Positions 8,739 to 18,600 of a stretch of DNA of 64,000 nt are shown here, in pieces. The notes under the pieces were generated by a model that worked only from the letters and a program-made list of their open reading frames with translations, ran no database searches and was not told where the DNA came from. Positions within the stretch are counted from its first letter, which is position 1; the number at the start of each line of letters is the position of its first letter. A program made the translations under genes and the position numbers. The stretch is taken from positions 1 through 64,000 of the forward strand of contig NZ_JAUOEK010000120.1 in assembly GCF_030540835.1 (NCBI RefSeq). The letters are read 5' to 3'. This stretch comes from Flavivirga aquimarina. Its GTDB lineage: Bacteria; Bacteroidota; Bacteroidia; Flavobacteriales; Flavobacteriaceae.

Positions 8739-9680
8739 CTAACATCTTTTACGTAGTTTATTCAAAGATGCATTTAATTCGTAACCTAGCAATAAAATAT
8801 TGGCATTAAGCCACAAATAAAACAACAATATTAATAACGCCCCAATAGAACCATAAAGCTTATTGTACTGTCCAAAATTTTCAATATAAAGTCCAAATAG
8901 ATAAGATGATAAAATAATGAGTAATGTTGTAAACAATGCTCCTATAGAAAAGAAATTAGAGTGTTTTCCCTCCTGAGTTCCAAAATAATATAAGGTTGCT
9001 GTGGTTAGATACACCATTACAATAAAGAAAGCATATTTAGCAATATCTGTCCACAATACATTTTGACTTTCAACCTGATAGCCTTGACTCTCTAAAACCC
9101 CAAACAACTCTTCTACAACATATATTTGAAAGTATCCTAAAACGGCTATGGTTACTATAAGCAAAAATGCTAATATTAATGCGATACCCAATGCATATAA
9201 ATATTGTTTAAAAAAGTTACGGTTTAATTGCTCATGATACGAATTTTCGAAACCGGAAAACACAGCATTCACACCATTTGCCATTAATGCTATTGACAAT
9301 ACAAAAACAGATGACAATAATCCTCCTCGTTGTGGTTGGTCAATGTTTTCGAATATGTTTTCGAAGAAAAAATCGGACGTATTGGGTGGTAAAAAAGATT
9401 CTAAAAAGGTTAAAAAATCAATTTTAAAATCATCAATCGGTATATATGGAATAACAATTAATACAAATAATAAAAAAGGAAACAAAGCCATAAAAAAACT
9501 AAAGGCGATAGCACTTGCACGAGTTGTTAACGCTCCTCTTACAATACCTATAATATAAAGTTCCAGTAAATCGTAAAACGATAAACCTTCTAGACCTGGT
9601 AATTTTATTTGTTTAAAAACCCGCACTAAGACATTTATTACCGGAATCTTATCTAGTTTGTCTTCAATGGGCTTAGTCAT
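8739..9680 (-). CDS. YihY/BrkB-family inner-membrane protein
   Basis: This 313-residue polytopic membrane protein has about six hydrophobic segments (for example SAIAFSFFMALFPFLLFVLI, SVFVLSIALMANGV, YALGIALILAFLLIVTIAVLG, IGALLILLFYLWLNANILLLG). The motif TTRASAIAFSFFMALFPFLLF followed by IPYIPID is typical of the YihY (once called ribonuclease BN/BrkB) family, whose exact function is unsettled. The RNase BN name used in older annotation was a misassignment. It lies between nadC (70 bases upstream) and priA (3 bases downstream), all on the minus strand. Confidence 0.93.
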   Translation of the reverse strand: MTKPIEDKLDKIPVINVLVRVFKQIKLPGLEGLSFYDLLELYIIGIVRGALTTRASAIAFSFFMALFPFLLFVLIVIPYIPIDDFKIDFLTFLESFLPPNTSDFFFENIFENIDQPQRGGLLSSVFVLSIALMANGVNAVFSGFENSYHEQLNRNFFKQYLYALGIALILAFLLIVTIAVLGYFQIYVVEELFGVLESQGYQVESQNVLWTDIAKYAFFIVMVYLTTATLYYFGTQEGKHSNFFSIGALFTTLLIILSSYLFGLYIENFGQYNKLYGSIGALLILLFYLWLNANILLLGYELNASLNKLRKRC

Positions 9681-9750
9681 TAATTTAGTTAAAAAGTTTG
9701 AAATCTCTTGTTTAGCACAAAAAACTAAACTAATTTAAGTGTGATAAAAA

Positions 9751-10614
9751 CTATTTTTTTATAGCTTTTAAACTTAAATCCATGTTATGCACAGAATGTG
9801 TTAAAGCGCCACAAGAAATATAATTTACACCGCATTCTGCATAATGCCTAATAGTAGTCTCATTTATATTACCAGAAGATTCAATTAGACATTTATTACC
9901 TATCAGTTTTACAGCCTTTCTGGTATCCTCGTAATCAAAATTATCAATTAAAATTCTATAAATGCCATCACTTTTTAAGATCTCTTCCACCTCGGTTAAG
10001 TTTCTGGCTTCAACCATTATTTTTAAATCTTTGTTAGTTTCTCTTAGGTATAGCTTTGTCATTTCAATAGCTTTTGTAATACCTCCTGCAAAATCAATAT
10101 GATTATCTTTAAGCATAATCATATCGTATAACGCAAATCTATGATTCTCTCCACCTCCAATAACGACTGCCCATTTTTCCAATACACGAATTCCTGGTGT
10201 CGTTTTACGGGTATCTAGAATTTTAGTGTTAGTCCCTTTCAATAAATTAACAAACATTCTTGTTTTAGTAGCAATAGCACTCATACGCTGCATAGCGTTT
10301 AGCACAGTTCGCTCGGCTTTTAAAATAGATTGTGAAGATCCTTCAATATACATGACAACATCGCCATAAGTAACTTCTGTTCCATCTTCAATTCTCACAT
10401 CTAATTTTAAGTTTTTATCAACATAAGCAAGTACCTTTTTAGCAAAATTAACGCCGCCAATAACGCCTTTATCCTTAACTAAAATCATTGCTTTGCCCTT
10501 GGCATTTTCTGGAATGCAAGCTAAAGAGCTATGATCACCATCTCCTACATCTTCTCTTATTGCATTCGAAATTATCATTTTGACCTCTGTATCAAATTGC
10601 TCTTGTGTTATCAT
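9751..10614 (-). CDS. nadC: Nicotinate-nucleotide diphosphorylase (carboxylating)
   Basis: This 287-residue enzyme converts quinolinate and PRPP to nicotinate mononucleotide, CO2 and pyrophosphate, in de novo NAD synthesis. Signatures include ILDTRKTTPGIRVLEKWAV, GGGENHRFALYDMIMLKDNH (substrate-binding Arg/His/Lys) and the C-terminal barrel strands MVEARNLTEVEEI, ILIDNF, IESSGNI and ISCGALTHSV. Length is standard. The partners nadA and nadB are not in this window. It is the first gene of a likely nadC-yihY-priA operon and is divergent from rlmH, with 129 bases between the two starts. Confidence 0.97.
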   Translation of the reverse strand: MITQEQFDTEVKMIISNAIREDVGDGDHSSLACIPENAKGKAMILVKDKGVIGGVNFAKKVLAYVDKNLKLDVRIEDGTEVTYGDVVMYIEGSSQSILKAERTVLNAMQRMSAIATKTRMFVNLLKGTNTKILDTRKTTPGIRVLEKWAVVIGGGENHRFALYDMIMLKDNHIDFAGGITKAIEMTKLYLRETNKDLKIMVEARNLTEVEEILKSDGIYRILIDNFDYEDTRKAVKLIGNKCLIESSGNINETTIRHYAECGVNYISCGALTHSVHNMDLSLKAIKK

Positions 10615-10730
10615 AATAATTTAGTCGGTTTGCAACAAAAATAAGAAATTGATTTACTAAATTAAATTTTACATTTACGAAATTTTTATTTTTTTCATCG
10701 TTAAATATATTTTTCATAAATACTAAATAG

Positions 10731-10738
10731 TAATTTTG
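10731..10738 (+). promoter_or_regulatory. -7 box of rlmH, near-leaderless
   Basis: TAATTTTG matches TAnnTTTG exactly and ends only five bases before the ATG at 10744. Transcription would start at or just before the start codon, so the mRNA may be leaderless. No good -33 element is seen. Confidence 0.4.
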
Positions 10739-10743
10739 CCATT

Positions 10744-11217
10744 ATGACTATAAAACTTCTCGCCATTGGTAAGACGGATAACAAGGAACTTCAATCGCTT
10801 ATTAACGAGTATACAAGGCGCTTAGGGTTTTATATTAAATTTTCATTGGAAATTATTCCGGATATTAAAAACGCTAAAAATTTAAGTGAAGCGCAACAAA
10901 AACAAAAAGAAGGCGAACTTATTATAAATAACCTCAATTCAACCGATGTTTTGATTTTATTAGACGAAAACGGTAAACAATTAGATTCTATTGGCTTTTC
11001 TGGTTACTTACAGAAGCACATGAATTCCGGTATTAAACAGTTGGTTTTTGTAATTGGCGGTCCTTATGGGTTCTCACAGGATGTTTATAACAAATCAAAT
11101 GGAAAAATATCATTGTCTAAAATGACATTTTCCCATCAGATGGTACGTTTATTTATTATTGAACAATTATATAGAGGGTTTACCATTTTAAAAAATGAAC
11201 CTTATCATCATAGATAA
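10744..11217 (+). CDS. rlmH: 23S rRNA (pseudouridine-1915-N3)-methyltransferase
   Basis: This 157-residue SPOUT-class enzyme methylates pseudouridine 1915 in helix 69 of 23S rRNA using S-adenosylmethionine. The C-terminal knot shows ILLDENGKQLDSIGFSGYL, FVIGGPYGFS (glycines 105-106) and the invariant tail KMTFSHQMVRLFIIEQLYRG, ending NEPYHHR. Length matches E. coli RlmH. It is divergent from nadC and followed by a non-coding stretch of about 480 bases, so it is likely a single-gene transcript. Confidence 0.97.
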   Translation: MTIKLLAIGKTDNKELQSLINEYTRRLGFYIKFSLEIIPDIKNAKNLSEAQQKQKEGELIINNLNSTDVLILLDENGKQLDSIGFSGYLQKHMNSGIKQLVFVIGGPYGFSQDVYNKSNGKISLSKMTFSHQMVRLFIIEQLYRGFTILKNEPYHHR

Positions 11218-11697
11218 TATCATTAAGCCTTAATGTAAAACTTAGCCCCCTTCGTTACCCAAAACAGTCTTTTTAAGCATAAAAATCCCTCTCAGGTAAG
11301 TTTTCATCCTTTTCAGGTAAGTTTTTTCTTCTATGTTAGCAGAAAATAATATAACCCTTTGGAGCAAAAACATTTATAGACATACTAACCATATTGTTCT
11401 ACCATTAAAATCATTATATCTAAAGGAAGAGTTTATAACATCAAAATTCAAGTTATTCAACTTTAGTGCCGAAATATAAGAAAAGCCTAAATAGCTAAAG
11501 CACTCAAGATAAATTTAATAAGATGATTGGTCAATATAAACAAAAATTGTTTTAAAAATCATTAAAGCCTTAAAGAACACCTTGAACTGGAATCACTCAC
11601 GAATAACAAATTCGAGATAAAGAGATACTGTACAGTCAGGGGTAAGACCGAAAACCTGTAAAAACGAGTAGGTCAATAATTTTTAAATATTAATATT
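11218..11697. other. 480-base non-coding stretch with a 21-bp tandem repeat
   Basis: No convincing gene is seen. TCAGGTAAGTTTT occurs at 11292 and again at 11313, a period of 21 bases; a related string, AGGTAAGT preceded by CCTTTTCAT, occurs at about 19090-19117 upstream of the SusC gene. TACTGTACAGT at about 11626-11636 is a short palindrome. The last 100 bases probably form the leader of the exported peptide gene at 11698. No TAnnTTTG box with good spacing was found. Confidence 0.4.
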
Positions 11698-11982
11698 ATG
11701 AAACGTAAATCTTTAAAAACAGTTTTGCATGCCTTTGTTTTTACGCTGGCCATTGTAGCCTCTTTTGCTTTTAAGCCTTCTCCAAATGACATCCAGGACG
11801 ATGTATATATACAGAGAGTTGGTCCTACTCTTTGCGAACTAATGACAATGTCGTTACCCTATGGTTGTGGACTTGATAATTGGGGGGCAAATTGTACGAT
11901 GTTCCATCAAGGCATGTACCACACCCTGTATTCCAGAGCCTGGAATACAGCATGTATGGAGGCATATAGAATAGAATTGTAA
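11698..11982 (+). CDS. Small exported four-cysteine protein (DUF6520-like)
   Basis: This 94-residue precursor has a basic start (MKRKSLKTVL), a hydrophobic stretch HAFVFTLAIVASFAF (11-25) and a probable cleavage site near 26-30. The mature part of about 65 residues holds four cysteines (46, 57, 66, 86) and many aromatic residues, which suggests a disulfide-stabilised mini-protein. The leader form (LK-x-x-L-x-A-F-x-F-x-LAIVASFAFKP) is that of short Bacteroidota proteins I know as DUF6520, often found near MauE-type genes; family membership is from memory and function is unknown. The MauE-fusion gene follows 396 bases downstream on the same strand. Confidence 0.75.
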   Translation: MKRKSLKTVLHAFVFTLAIVASFAFKPSPNDIQDDVYIQRVGPTLCELMTMSLPYGCGLDNWGANCTMFHQGMYHTLYSRAWNTACMEAYRIEL

Positions 11983-11993
11983 AGTCTTATTAT

Positions 11994-12130
11994 GGAGGGT
12001 GTCTAAAAAGTCTTTAATAATTTTTATTTGTCAGGTTGAGCTTATCTAAGCAAATTATTGATTATCAGTAATTTAAACATATTTCAACAAGCTCAATATG
12101 ACATCTAAACTTACTTTTTAGCCTCCCTCT
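11994..12130. repeat. Nested inverted-repeat element (MITE-like)
   Basis: Outer arms GGGTGTCTAAAAAGT (about 11997-12011) and the complement of ACTTTTTAGCCTCCCT (about 12113-12128) are nearly inverted copies. Inner arms TGTCAGGTTGAGCTT (12029-12043) and AAGCTCAATATGACA (12089-12103) pair with two mismatches. The inner motif resembles a dispersed repeat frequent in Flavobacteriaceae. No coding sequence lies inside. Confidence 0.55.
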
Positions 12131-12238
12131 TATTGCATTGTTGCAAGTCTTTAAATATCAACATAGACAAATACTCAAAACCGTATTATAATAGTACATG
12201 ATGATGTTACTAAAAAATCGATAAGGTTCATTGATAAA

Positions 12239-12382
12239 ATGGATCTAAACATTATGATATCAAAAAACCAACTTTCAACAGCATTTTGCAAACCTTTCTT
12301 ACACAATCAATCATCACTAAAAAACGAATTCCTAGCTGTATTTTATACCTTTAATAAATCATTTTCATCACAAATACTATGA
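12239..12382 (+). CDS. Possible 47-residue leader ORF before the MauE fusion
   Basis: An ATG at 12239 opens 47 codons (MDLNIMISKNQLSTAFCKPF and on) that end with TGA inside the start of the next gene: the bases ATGA at 12379-12382 hold both the downstream ATG and this stop. Such an overlap is the usual geometry for translational coupling. There is no signal peptide or known motif. It could equally be a chance ORF in an AT-rich leader. Confidence 0.25.
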   Translation: MDLNIMISKNQLSTAFCKPFLHNQSSLKNEFLAVFYTFNKSFSSQIL

Positions 12383-13968
12383 AAACCTATAGTAAGTATA
12401 AAAATATCTTATTAGAATTTATTTGTATGTTACTCATACTGTTGTTTGTATATGCAGCAGTAAGTAAACTTTTGGTTTTTGACCAATTTAAGATTCAAAT
12501 AGGGCAATCTCCCGTGCTCACTACTTATACTGCCTGGGTTGCTTGGGGAGTTCCTTTTATTGAGATTGCAATTTCGTTAATGTTAATCATTCCACGATTT
12601 AAGTTATTGGCCTTGTATGCTGCCTTTACACTTATGGTCATGTTTACATCCTATATTCTTATCATTTTGAATTTTAGTGATTTTATTCCCTGTTCCTGTG
12701 GGGGTGTTTTGGAAAAATTAAGTTGGACCGAACATTTAATATTCAATATCATCTTTGTCGTTCTTGCCCTTATTGGGGTTATGATATTAAGCCCAAAGAA
12801 GAACAACAATACTTCACATATAATACATAAAAAAGCATATACTATCCTTTCTGTTTGCATGGTATGTGGTATAGGAGTAGTATCCTTATTATTCTTGCTT
12901 TCGGAACATAAACTTCACCGAGACAATAGCTTCACACGTCGGTTTGCCGGTCATCCCGCAATAAAAGCCAAACAATTAGATCTTACTTACAATTCGTATT
13001 ATATTGCCGGAGCTGACCAGGGAAAAGTATATTTGGGAAATAGTATCTCACCATTTCATATGGTCACTTTAGATACGTTACTTCAAAACAAAGAAACTAT
13101 TGAATTGAGTTTAGACCAGGACAGTCTCCCGTACAGATCCATGCAACTTCGGGTAATTCCACCCCATTTCTTTCTTATGGACGGTGTTATGCCTTATGTT
13201 TTTAGGGGCAGTACGACTGATTGGAAAGCACGTTCTGTTATGAATAAGCCTGCCTATTTCTCACATGTCGAGCCTATAGATTCCGTGAGCTTGTTTATTA
13301 GAAGTTTAAGCAGCGAGACCAGAGAAAATGTCTTGGGCAAGATAAATCTTTCTGGGAGAGAGAGGGTAGACCTCTCTCACAATCTTCTACAAAAACAAAT
13401 TGACGGTATTTTTGATACCGATGGTATCTTACAATATAACCACCAGTTACAAAAATTGGTGTACACCTACCATTATCGTAACCAATTTATTGTTGCCGAT
13501 ACCAACCTCCAATTAAATTACCTTGGAAAGACCATAGATACTATAAGCCATGCGCAAATAAAAGTGGGAACTATAGCCTCTAAAAATCAAACAAAAATGG
13601 CTGCGCCCCCATTAATAGTAAACAAAAATAGTGCGACATACGGTGATTATCTTTTTGTAAATTCTAAATTAATAGGAAAGTATGAGCCTATTAGTATATG
13701 GAAAAAAGCCTCTATTATTGACGTATATAATCTTGTGGATAACACTTACGAATTTAGCTTTTATATTTATGGTATTAAAAAAGACAAGCTAAGATCATTT
13801 CGGGTACTTCATGATAAATTTATCGGGCTCATAGGCAATCACATAGTAACTTACCAACTGGACACGAATCTGTTCAAGAATCTACTACCCAATTCAAAAA
13901 AGGGTGTAGATAACACTTCAACCAAAATCGATGCTACCTTTGTCAAAACTGATATTAATCATCAGTAA
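12379..13968 (+). CDS. MauE/DoxX-type redox membrane protein with large extracytoplasmic domain
   Basis: This 529-residue protein has two parts. Residues 1-135 form a four-helix membrane module of the MauE/DoxX type, with the motif PCSCGG (Cys105 and Cys107) near the third/fourth helix, as in MauE-family proteins thought to handle thiol-disulfide exchange. A fifth helix (about 153-175) leads to about 350 residues with repeated strand patterns (YYIAGADQGKVYLGN, FFLMDGVMPYVF, DGILQYNHQLQKLVYTYHY, FRVLHDKFIGLIGNHIVTYQL) that look like beta-propeller blades. The propeller call is inference. It follows the four-cysteine exported peptide and converges on the SusD gene 200 bases away. A plausible role is redox handling of an exported partner; the substrate is unknown. 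Confidence 0.75.
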   Translation: MKTYSKYKNILLEFICMLLILLFVYAAVSKLLVFDQFKIQIGQSPVLTTYTAWVAWGVPFIEIAISLMLIIPRFKLLALYAAFTLMVMFTSYILIILNFSDFIPCSCGGVLEKLSWTEHLIFNIIFVVLALIGVMILSPKKNNNTSHIIHKKAYTILSVCMVCGIGVVSLLFLLSEHKLHRDNSFTRRFAGHPAIKAKQLDLTYNSYYIAGADQGKVYLGNSISPFHMVTLDTLLQNKETIELSLDQDSLPYRSMQLRVIPPHFFLMDGVMPYVFRGSTTDWKARSVMNKPAYFSHVEPIDSVSLFIRSLSSETRENVLGKINLSGRERVDLSHNLLQKQIDGIFDTDGILQYNHQLQKLVYTYHYRNQFIVADTNLQLNYLGKTIDTISHAQIKVGTIASKNQTKMAAPPLIVNKNSATYGDYLFVNSKLIGKYEPISIWKKASIIDVYNLVDNTYEFSFYIYGIKKDKLRSFRVLHDKFIGLIGNHIVTYQLDTNLFKNLLPNSKKGVDNTSTKIDATFVKTDINHQ

Positions 13969-14107
13969 ATATTGTTTACGGATCACTGAGACTAGAAATT
14001 GCAGTTATGACTTTTCTCGTAAAGACGCTAAGCCGTAAAGGAGATATTACTAAGACAGAAACTGTTAACTGAGACTGAATACTAAACTCCCAAACATAGT
14101 ACACCCC

Positions 14108-14150
14108 ACTTAATAACTTAATAACTTAACAACTTAATAACCAAACTACT
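14108..14150. repeat. Short AT-rich tandem repeat
   Basis: Imperfect repeats of the unit CTTAATAA/CTTAACAA run between the convergent ends of the MauE-fusion and SusD genes. It may be simple-sequence drift. No convincing stem-loop terminator was found here. Confidence 0.4.
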
Positions 14151-14168
14151 AAAACTTTAGCCAGTCCC

Positions 14169-15596
14169 TTAGTAACCTTCATTCTGTGGTAATAAATTTG
14201 GATTAAGCGTTAATTCCAAATCCGGAAGGGGTAATAATACATGGGTATCTTTCCAATTGGGCTTGATTGGCGCTAATATTTCGGCGGCTTTTCCCATACG
14301 TTTCAAATCGAACCAACGGTGTCCTTGTTCCGTAAACAATTCTACACGACGTTCTTGTAAAATAGCATCTAGCAATTCATCTAACGTAACAGCAGTTGTA
14401 TTGTCCAGACCCGCTCGGTTTCTAACAGCATTTATATCGGCTTGTGCTCCGGAGGTGTCATCCAGACGTGCTCGAGATTCAGCACGAATTAAATATTGTT
14501 CTGCCAAGCGTAACTGCACCGAATATTCTACCGAACTATCCGTGTTTCCTCTTTCCTTATATTTAAAAGCATGATACCAAGTTTCAGTATTTGTAGCATT
14601 ACTAACTTCTTTTATCCAGGAGGATTGGCGTAGATCATCAGATTCAAATGCCTCAAACAAAAGATTACTCAGAGCTACATTAGATGGAGGCCCGATAACG
14701 AATATAAATCTTTCTCCTTCACTGGTGTTATTTCCATCTGCATTCGGCTTAAACTGCCAAATCGTTCCTGAAGCCTCTTTTAAAAAGACCTTGTTCAAAT
14801 CAGGTTCTAAAGTTCCAAACTTAGTAATAACCCTATCGGCCATCTCCTCAGCCAGATCCCATTGCTGGGAATATAAATAGGCACGGGCAAGTACTGCTTC
14901 TGCCACTGCAACATAAGGCCGTATACGTTCCCCGCTAATGTCTTCATCGGGCAACAAATCTACAGCTAAATTTAGGTCTCTTATAATATAACTGCACACC
15001 AAAGCTCTCTGTGTACGTTTTACATTTCTATTAACTAAATAATCCGTCTCGGTAACATAAGGAATGTCTCCAAAAAGCTCCACAAGCAATAAGTGCAGAT
15101 ATGATCTTACAAACAAAGCTTCTCCTTTAAATTGATTCTTATCTTCCAAGGTCAAACCTAAAGAGTTCTCAACATTCGTTATGATCTCATTAACCGTGTA
15201 AATTTGAGCATAGGCACTGTTCCATAAATCTGCTACAATTAAGTCGTCTGACCGTACAGTATGATTTTGATAATTCTCCAGTGCTTCTCCCCGATCGAGC
15301 AGGTAATAATCCAACTCATCGGTGTACAGCCCCATAGAAACATTTATACCGTCACCAGATACCAGTCCACTGGCCCTCATTTGATAATAGACAGCACGAA
15401 CCGCAGAATCTGCTGTAGATGCATCTTTATAAATGGACTCACCTGATATTAAGTTTTTTGGTAGATCTACCTCTACAAAATCGGTACAAGCTGTTAAACA
15501 TCCAACCAAAATAATTAGACACAATAGATTGTATCGTCTAACAACCAATGTAAAACACCATCGATAAGGAACTATTTTTTTATGTTTTAATCTCAT
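14169..15596 (-). CDS. SusD/RagB-family outer-membrane lipoprotein
   Basis: This 475-residue surface lipoprotein is the lid and ligand-binding partner of the adjacent SusC. A long N-terminus precedes a hydrophobic stretch and lipobox LTAC with lipidated Cys37. Typical SusD features follow: TADSAVRAVYYQMRASG near the start, helical TPR-like repeats (YAQIYTVNEIITNVENS, AVAEAVLARAYLYSQQWDLAEEMADRVI) and the C-terminal signature RLAEQYLIRAESRARL, AVRNRAGL, AILQERRVELFTEQGHRWFDLKRMG. The gene starts 20 bases after the SusC stop, in the usual susC-susD order. The substrate is unknown; no glycosidase, peptidase or sulfatase lies beside it. Confidence 0.93.
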   Translation of the reverse strand: MRLKHKKIVPYRWCFTLVVRRYNLLCLIILVGCLTACTDFVEVDLPKNLISGESIYKDASTADSAVRAVYYQMRASGLVSGDGINVSMGLYTDELDYYLLDRGEALENYQNHTVRSDDLIVADLWNSAYAQIYTVNEIITNVENSLGLTLEDKNQFKGEALFVRSYLHLLLVELFGDIPYVTETDYLVNRNVKRTQRALVCSYIIRDLNLAVDLLPDEDISGERIRPYVAVAEAVLARAYLYSQQWDLAEEMADRVITKFGTLEPDLNKVFLKEASGTIWQFKPNADGNNTSEGERFIFVIGPPSNVALSNLLFEAFESDDLRQSSWIKEVSNATNTETWYHAFKYKERGNTDSSVEYSVQLRLAEQYLIRAESRARLDDTSGAQADINAVRNRAGLDNTTAVTLDELLDAILQERRVELFTEQGHRWFDLKRMGKAAEILAPIKPNWKDTHVLLPLPDLELTLNPNLLPQNEGY

Positions 15597-15616
15597 GACG
15601 TCTATTTTTTTTAATA

Positions 15617-18600
15617 TTAAAAACTCAGTTCCAACCCAAATGTAAAGTACCGCAATACTGGAAGCGTTATCGTATCTCCTGAATGTTCCGGATCTGCCTT
15701 TAGGGATTTTGTAATTGTGAAAAGGTTCTGCCCTTGCACATATATACTGGCATCTAGTCCAGAAATGCCCACTTTAGGAATAGCATAGCTTAAAGAAACA
15801 TTTCTCAAACGGATAAAAGAAGTATCTGTATACCAAGCATTACTACTACGGTAATTGGAATAAGCAGTGATCGCCTCTGCACCTTGGGCGCTATTACCTA
15901 TGGTATAACGTTGTACCGAAACTTGGTCTCCTTCCTTCTGCCAACGATTGAATACCAATGCGTGTTGATTAAAAAAACTACCGGGGTGATTTGGATTATA
16001 GAAAACATCGGTTCCTCTTTGTTTCTTAAACTGAAAAAAAAGCTCTAAACTCAACCTCTTGTAGTTAAAAATATTATTTATACCTCCATGAAGTTTTGGA
16101 GCTGTATTCTCGATCCATTGACGATCTTCTGAAAGAGGACTGGGGTCTATAACACCATTGTTATTATAATCTTCGAACTGATACACACCTGTTACTGGAT
16201 CGACACCAGTCATATAATACAGCTTTTGAATATTTAACGGCTGCCCCAATACATATTGATTTGCAAAAGAAGAATATTCTAGTCCATCAAACTTTATCAG
16301 CTTATTTTTAGGCATCGAAATATTAAAAACCGTCGTCCATTTAAAATGAGGATTTCTAATATTTACAGACCGAAAGTCTATTTCTAAACCTGTGTTTTCT
16401 ACCGTAGCATCAAAGTTGGCATTTACAAAATTAAAACCTGCTGTTCCCGGTAAAGGAACATCTAACAACTGACTTGAAGAGCGATTTCTATACCATGCCA
16501 TTGTAAATAACACACGATCTTTTAAAAACCCCAACTCCAAACCTACTTCAAATTTTTTGGTTTCTTCCCATCCCAAAGTTGGATTGCGTAGCTTATCCGG
16601 TAATAGTATCGATCCGTCATAGCTTACATTTTTCGGAGTCTCATAGGTATTATAAAAGCCATAATTTCCAATATTGTCACTACCTGTTATTCCATAGCTA
16701 GAGCGTAGCTTCCCATAACTTAAAAGTTTATGGTCTTCCAAGAAAGTTTCTTCAGAAAAGAGCCAAGCAGCCCCAACTGCGCCAAAATCACCAAATTGTT
16801 TACCTGGGCCAAATCGGCTGGAGCCATCTCGCCGTCCAGTGAGATTCACAATATATTTCCCTGCCCAGTTAAAATTTAGCCTTCCAAATATAGCATGGTA
16901 ATTATATTTAGATTCTCGATCTAATCCATCTGAAGTTTTATTGGCTGCAAAAACATCCAGAATTTGACTATTATTTTGGAAACCTTCTCCTGATATTCTA
17001 AACTGGTTTGTTACACGTCGCTGGAATGTGGTTCCAACCAGAAAATTAAGATTCGCTTTGCCCCAATCCTTTTCCCACTCAATCTGCGGTTCTACATTCC
17101 AGGAATGACGCGAAGCTTTGTTAATAAAAATTGACGATCTCGTAATACTTGTAAATTCAAAAACTGGATTAAATCTGGTATGTAGGGTTGCTTTATATTC
17201 CTCTCTTTGATAATCCGTATAGCCCAAATTGGTTCTAAATTCCAGAGCTGGTATAGGGCGATAAGAAATCACCGTACTCAATAGAAGGTTTTTACTCTTA
17301 GCTCGATACTCCCCTTCTAACAATCCTAATGGGTTATCCATAAAAGCTGGAACCCATCCATCCCAATTCAACTCCCCATAAACATCGTGGAGCGCTGGAG
17401 CGTTCGGTGCCAAATTATAAGCTTCGTCTGTAAGCCCACCAAGCGGGAGGCGGTTATCCTCTACGACATAGTTCGTTAAGATATTTACCTGAAAACGCTC
17501 ATCTGACGATTGATGATTGATATTACTTTGTACAGAAGCCTTCTCATATTTTGAGTTCCCAGGAAATACTGTTGTTTCATTTTGATAGTTCCCACTAAGC
17601 ATAAACTGAGTTTGTTTATTACCTCCCGAAAAAGATAGCTGGCCTGTGTTTCGGTTAGCCGTACCTCCTATAAGTACTTTCTGCCAATCTGTATAACGAT
17701 TTTGATCCCATTCAAACAAATCTGGCATGATACCTTGTATAGATAAAGGTGTTGTTTCGAGTGTGAAGCCATCATTGGTAAGTCCTTCTAATCGCATGTC
17801 TAAATATTGTTCCGTATTTAATAATTCTATAAAGCGTGACACCTTAGCAAACCCAGTCGTAACATTAACTTTAATTTGGGTTTTCCCTGCCTTACCTTTT
17901 TTGGTTGTGATAAGTATTACGCCATTGGCACCAAGAGAACCATAAATAGCTGTGGCATCTGCATCCTTAAGCACCTCAATACTTTCAATATCAAAATAAT
18001 TAACCAAACCTAACGGACCTCCGTCTAGTAAAACAGGATTAACGTCAGGAGACGACAATGATTCAGAACCATAGCGGACACCATCAATAATAAACAGCGG
18101 ATCTGTACCTGCATTTATAAAGTTCTTACCACGTATCTCTATCTTAAAACCACTACCGGGAAGTCCTGTGTTTTGAACAATATTGACTCCTGGAATATAG
18201 CCGTTTATAGCTGCCAACGGATTGGATACAGGCTGTCTTTCTATAGTTTTAGCATCTATTTTATAAACGCTTCCTGGATTCTCTCGTTTAGACCTTTTGT
18301 AGTAATGTCCCACGATTTCTACAGCATCCAATATATCAATATCCTCTTCAAGGGTTACATTGATGCTACTTTGATTGCCAACGACGATTTCCTGTGTTTC
18401 ATATCCTAGTGATGAGAATTCCAAAACAGTTTCAGGATGGGTTCCTATGATCGTATACCGACCATTTATATTGGTAGTAGTTCCTTTGTTTGTACCTTTT
18501 TTTAAAACGGCGACATCTGGTATAACCTGACCTTCCTCATTTGAGACAACGCCAACCAGAATTTGCTCTTGGTCTTGGAACTTGTTACCACTCGTTTTTC

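Noticed and set aside
9343-9558. Plus-strand ORF of 71 residues, lysine-rich
   Set aside because: It lies wholly inside the YihY gene and reflects its A/T-rich opposite strand.
11620-11690. Possible small structured RNA or riboswitch before the exported peptide gene
   Set aside because: Only short weak pairings (TACTGTACAGT, GACC/GGTC) are seen and no known RNA family could be matched.
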